From: Eubacterium oxidoreducens
GTDB lineage: Bacteria > Bacillota > Clostridia > Lachnospirales > Lachnospiraceae
Direction of reading: 5' to 3'
Length of the DNA stretch: 64,000 nucleotides
Assembly: GCF_900104415.1 (NCBI RefSeq)
Contig: NZ_FMXR01000004.1
Coordinates: forward strand, 305,159 to 369,158
Shown here: positions 39,901 to 45,900 of the stretch, one piece after another
Position numbering within the stretch: the first letter of the stretch is position 1
How the letters are laid out: every line of letters starts with the position of its first letter
Made by a program: the position numbers and the translations under genes
The notes under the pieces: generated by a model
Database searches by the model: none
Seen by the model: the letters and a program-made list of their open reading frames with translations, nothing else
Told to the model about the DNA's origin: nothing

Positions 39901-42900
39901 TATGAATCAACAACCTTTGAGGTGTGTCAGGCAACATTTGCAGCACCACAGCCGAACTTTAGTGAGGCAGAGCCGGGTACGGTTACATTTGAAGCGCTAG
40001 AAGATATCGGGGATGTATCGGTAACGAGTTATTCTATGAATCTTTATTACAAAGCAAATGATGCACAGGACTATGAGACGATTGACATCTCCGGAAGCGA
40101 CGAAGATGAGACGGATGCATATGTCATTACGGCAGATGAGAGTGAATCTTATACGAAGGACCTTAAGGAAATTATGAGACAGAATGGTCCGGGTGCATAT
40201 TATGTTGACGTTACAGCAGAAGCCGGAACAGAGAATAATGTGAATTATATTAATGTAAAACAGTATTCACAGGTTGGCTTATCGGATGTGATTTACGTAG
40301 CAAATGTGACATTGACATTTGATTGTTCAGCAGAAAGTGAATCCAATACAAATGATACCTTAGCAGCAATTGCGCAGGCGCAAAAAGATTCGCCGGACGG
40401 TACGATGAGTCTTTCTTTAAATGGATCGGCACAGGAGGTAACGACTTCAGATACGGTTTCAACACTTTCTATGAATGTCATAGAAGGAGAGAGTGCTATA
40501 CCGTTTACGATGAATCTGACGGATAAGATTGCATCCGGTTATGATGTTTTATCGGTAAGCTCTGAGGAAGCAGCAGTTGCGGTTGCAGACAATCCGACCA
40601 ATGCGTATACAATGAAAACGACAGATGAGCAAGATCAGGTAATACCGGCTAATCGCGATTATGCAGGCTCATTTGGACTGACAACAGCTCTTACGTCAGG
40701 TGCAGATATCACGATTCATGTAAAGCTTAAAGCTGTAGTATACGATATTACAGCAGTGCATCTGGTTGGCAGACAAAGCAATCTTGGGGTAACACCTTAT
40801 AGCACATCTGCGGAGATACAGTATGGTTATTCTTATGCAGACAGTCCGTACTTTACAACGCAGGTTGCAACGGTTGATGGGGATACGATTACAACAGATG
40901 ACTATACATTTACCTATGAATGGAAGTACAGAAAGAGTAGTACGAGTTCCTATGTAACGATGGGAGATGTAACAGAAGGTACAACGGATACGATTAATAC
41001 GATTCAATTCCCAATGAATCAGTCGTATTCTGCGAATTATCAGATTTATTGTGAAATCACTGCTACGCGTAAGGATAACGGTCGCACAGCAGCTGTATTT
41101 TCAACAAAAGATTTAAAGAATGCCAATGGCAAATCTGTTGGACCGCTTAAGGTAAAGGTTAATCGTGGAGATTTCAGTGCAAGAGCGGTATTGAATGGCT
41201 GGACATATGGTGAGACCAGAAATACTCCTTATTTGACAGAGATTGCAGATACAACAAACACGGAGATGACGACTTATCCGGGAGAGGATGTGTCTCTTCC
41301 GGCAGGAATTACCTATACGTACTATCAGAAGCTGACGGCAGATGAGTACGAGGCGCTTACGCAGCAGGAACAGGAAAGTTGTGTACTAGTATCATCGGAT
41401 TACTATTTGCAATTAGAAGGTCAGCCGACAGAGGGCGGAACCTGGTATGTACAGTCTTATATTCCGAATTCTGAAAATTATGCAGAGTTTACAACAGACT
41501 TTACGGAATTTACAATCTTACCGACACAGCTTAGCGTGCCGGAGGATCTTGAAGCACCGACACCGGGCAGTGAAAATGGCAATGAGATCTACAAGTTCGG
41601 GGATGTGATATGGTCACCGGTTAGCGGCGTTTTGGAAAATGCGGGAGTAAATTCGGCATCTGAGGTGACGGTGACCTATGCAATTACGCTTCAGTATCAT
41701 GACGACAGCAGTAGTACCTGGGAAGATGTTATGACGAGCGAGCAAGCGGAACAATTTGCATCGATTGAAGGAACGAGCTGTAATCTTGCAGAGTATATGA
41801 CGGAAAATGGTGCTTATAAGATAACCGTTAAGGCAGTGAGTTCGAATAAGGCGGATGCACTTGATTCCGAGGAAAGCGATTCCATCATCGTGCATGTGGA
41901 TGGAGAAGTCCTGGTTAATGGCGGTGTAGTGGATGCAACAGAAGTAGAAAAGACCTATGATGAGGTTGCAATCAATCTGAGCGCAGACTTTGGAAGCAAT
42001 ATTACAGAAAGTGATAATGCAACCTATCAGTGGTATCTGGATGATACTTTGGTAGGCACCGGTGAAGAATGGTGTGTTACAGACGTAAATGAAAGTGGTT
42101 ATTATCACTGCGTTGCAACGAAACAAGATGGTGTCCAGCTTTACACAACGCGTAAGCTGATTACGATACATCCAAGACAAATCGAGGTAACGGCAAGTGA
42201 TGCATCGAGAACGTACCAGGGAACTGCACTGACATATCCGGAGGCGACAATTACTTCCGAGACAGGACTGGCAAATGAGAATGACACAATCGCATATACA
42301 TTTACAGAAGATTCGACAATTACCAATGTCGGAACAGCAACGAATGCGATTGCACAGGTGAGCATTACAAAAGCGGATGGTCAGGAAGATACGTTGACAT
42401 TGAATCCACAGGATGCATCGCAGGTGACGACAAACTATATCGTAACAACGACAAATGGTACATTAACGGTTACAAAGCAGACACTTACAATTAAGGCTGC
42501 AGACCGTGTAATAGATTATGGACAAGATGCGGAAGTTGACAGCGAAAATGCGGATTCATGGGTGACTTATGGAGATGCGCTGAATGATGCAGATGGATTT
42601 GTGAATAATGAAACGGTAGCGAATCTTACCTTGGCAGAGAATCTTAGCGGTATTACTTACTCTTATGAGGATTATGTTGCAGGTTCTTCGGCCGGAACGT
42701 ATACGATTACGCCGTATGGCTATAGTTCATCAAATTATGATATTCACTATGTGACCGGCACCTTGACCGTACAGCCGATTGACAATACGTTAACTTTCCA
42801 GGCTGCGGATATGATTTATGATGGCGCTGCATATGACGAGGCAGACGATCGTCTGGTGCTGACAAAGAATGGAGACGGTGCAGTCTCTTACACCTACTAT

Positions 42901-45900
42901 GAAGAAATCACGCAGCAGGAATATGAAGCACTTGATGAGACTGCAAAGCAAGAAGTACGAAGTGTGACTTTAGAACAAGGTACGCAATATTACCGTCCAT
43001 TGGAGACAGCTCCGACAAATGCCGGCAGCTACGGTGTAGTAGGAGAGGTTGCTTTTGATGGTAATTATAATGCGGCGCAGACAGAGTTTGTTACATTTAC
43101 AATTGCAAAACGCGCATTGACCTTTACACCGGTTGATTTTTCTGTGGTACAAGGTACTGAACTTACACAAGGTGAAAAATATGTTGATGAGGCAGGTTAT
43201 ACAGTAGATGGATTTGCCGAGGGTGAGGATGAATCGAACCTTACTTTAGATGAAGGGCTTACGGGCATGGATTATCGTTATGTAGTGGATGCCCAGACAC
43301 CGACTTACTATACAACGCAAACCCCTTATGGTATTTATACGATTGTTATCGGAGGCTATTCATCGGACAATTATACCATCACCTATAATACCGGAACACT
43401 GACGGTTACCGGTGAGAGCGATACGTCGGTTGCGCTTACCGCCCACAGCATTACGTATGATGGTAAGGCCTATGATATGGCAGATGATATGACAACGCGT
43501 CTTGAACTGACAACTGCGCAGAACAATAGCGGTGTGGTATCGTATGACTATTATGAAAAGATAACCGCGCAAGAATATGAAGCACTTGAAGAGACACAAA
43601 AAGAAACGGTTGAGCTGCTTGACGATACCTATTACCAACCATTGACGCAAGCACCGACTGGTATTGGACAATATGCCGTAAAGGCAAGGATTGCTTCAGA
43701 CGGACATTATTTTGCTACACAAACAAATCTTGCGGAATTTACCATTAACAAGGCGACATTGGTGATCACAGCGAATGATACGACCATTCACTTTGAAGAT
43801 GCACCGGCAAATGCCGGAGTGGAATATGTCGGATTGGTAAATGGTGAAACGGCAGATGTTCTAGAAGGTGAATTGTCTTATACCTATACGGATGAGAATC
43901 AGGTTGCCTATGAAGCCGGCAATACACAGACCGGTAAGGCTGGTACGTATGTGATTACACCGAGTGGATATACGGCGGCGAACTATAATATCGAATATGT
44001 AGCCGGTACTATGACGGTTGAAAAGATTACCGATGCGTATACATTTACAGCTGCGAATATGACCTATACGGCACAAGCGTATGATGCGACAACGCAGTTA
44101 GAATTGATTACAAACAGTACCGGTGAAGTATCCTATACCTACTATGAAGTAATAGCTCAAGAAGAATATGACGCACTTGATGAAGAGGCAGGGGAAGCTG
44201 TAGTAATAGTAGATTCTGAGCAGGGTACAACCTATTATCGAATGCTAGAGGAGGCACCGACAAATGCCGGAAATTATGCCGTAACGGCAACGATACAAGA
44301 GGATGCAAATTATGTGCAGATGGTTTCTGGCCTTACACCATTTACGATTGCAAAAGCACCTCTTACAATTACGGCAGTTGATTGTGTTATTGCGTTTGAT
44401 TCACAACCGGCGAATGAAGGCGTCACGTATGATGGATTCGTTGGTGGTGAAGGTGAAGAAGTACTAGAAGGTACCTTGGTTTATAGCTATACTTACGAAG
44501 CCGGTGATCCAAGGGGTGATTATGAGATCAACGTGTCCGGATATTCCGCAGCTAATTATGAGATTACCTATCAGCAAGGAATCTTAACAGTTGGAGAAGC
44601 TGCTAATACAATTGATCTGAGTGCAGAAGATGCCGTATATACAGGCGCTGCATATGATGAGGAAACGAATATTGCGCTAAGTTATCGAGGTAATGGCACG
44701 GCGACTTATCAGTATTACAGGGAAGTTAGTGAGAACGAGTACAATGCGCTAGAGGATTCTAATCGGCTGTCTATTACGACTACTGCAGATGAGATGCAGA
44801 CTACGGCTTACTATGAACTTCTTGATGAGGCACCTGTATCGGTTGGATCCTACGCGCTTACCGTAACGACCGAAGCGTATGAACAGTATTTAGAGACAAC
44901 GTCAAGTCCGGTAACATTTGCGATTACAAAGGCCGTGCTGAATGTGAAAGCAGAAGATGCCCAGATTGGTTATGGAGATGAGCCGGCAAATGCAGGCGTG
45001 TCCTATGAAGGCTTTGTAAATGGTGAGACCGAGGCAGACTTAGGAGGAACGCTTAGCTATGCGTACTCTTATGTGGTTGGTGATGATGCCGGAGAATATG
45101 TGATTACACCAAGCGGTTACAGCTCGCCAAATTATGATATACATTATGAGACCGGTACGCTGACAGTAGAAACAATTGATGATACGCTGACGTTACAAGC
45201 TGAGGATGTCATTTACGATGGCACAGCCTATGATACAGCGGACGATATGTCGACGCGTTTGGTGCTTACGAAAAATGGAGACGGCGCAGCAACCTATACT
45301 TATTATGAAGAACAATCACAAGAGGAATATGAAGCGCTTGACGAGACGGCCAAACAGGAAATAAAGACGGTTACATCAGCACAGGAGACAAAGTATTATC
45401 AGAGGTTAGATACCGCTCCGACAAATGCAGGAAGTTATGGCGTAGTGGCTCAGGTTGCGGCTTCGGGCAATTATAACGAAACGCAAAGCGAGCTGGCTGC
45501 ATTTGCAATTACAAAGGCACCGCTTACCATTACAGCCAATGCAGTAGAGATAGATTATTATCAGGGTGCCGAAGGAAGTGGCGTAACATTTAGCGGATTT
45601 GTTAATGGAGAGACGCAAGAAATCTTAAGTGGAAGTGTAGCCTATACATTTACCTATGTAGATGGAAATAACGAAATACAGACGTATGAGATTGGCGATC
45701 CTGTAGGAAATCATTATGTAGTAACGCCATATGGCTACATGTCAGATAACTATGAGATTACTTATGTACCTGCGGTAATGACAGTGAATAAAGCACAAAA
45801 TGACTTAACACTTGTCGCACCGGATGCAACATATGATGGAGCTGCTTATAATGATGCAACACTAACTCAGTCAGCACTTAGTACAGGAGATGTGACGTAT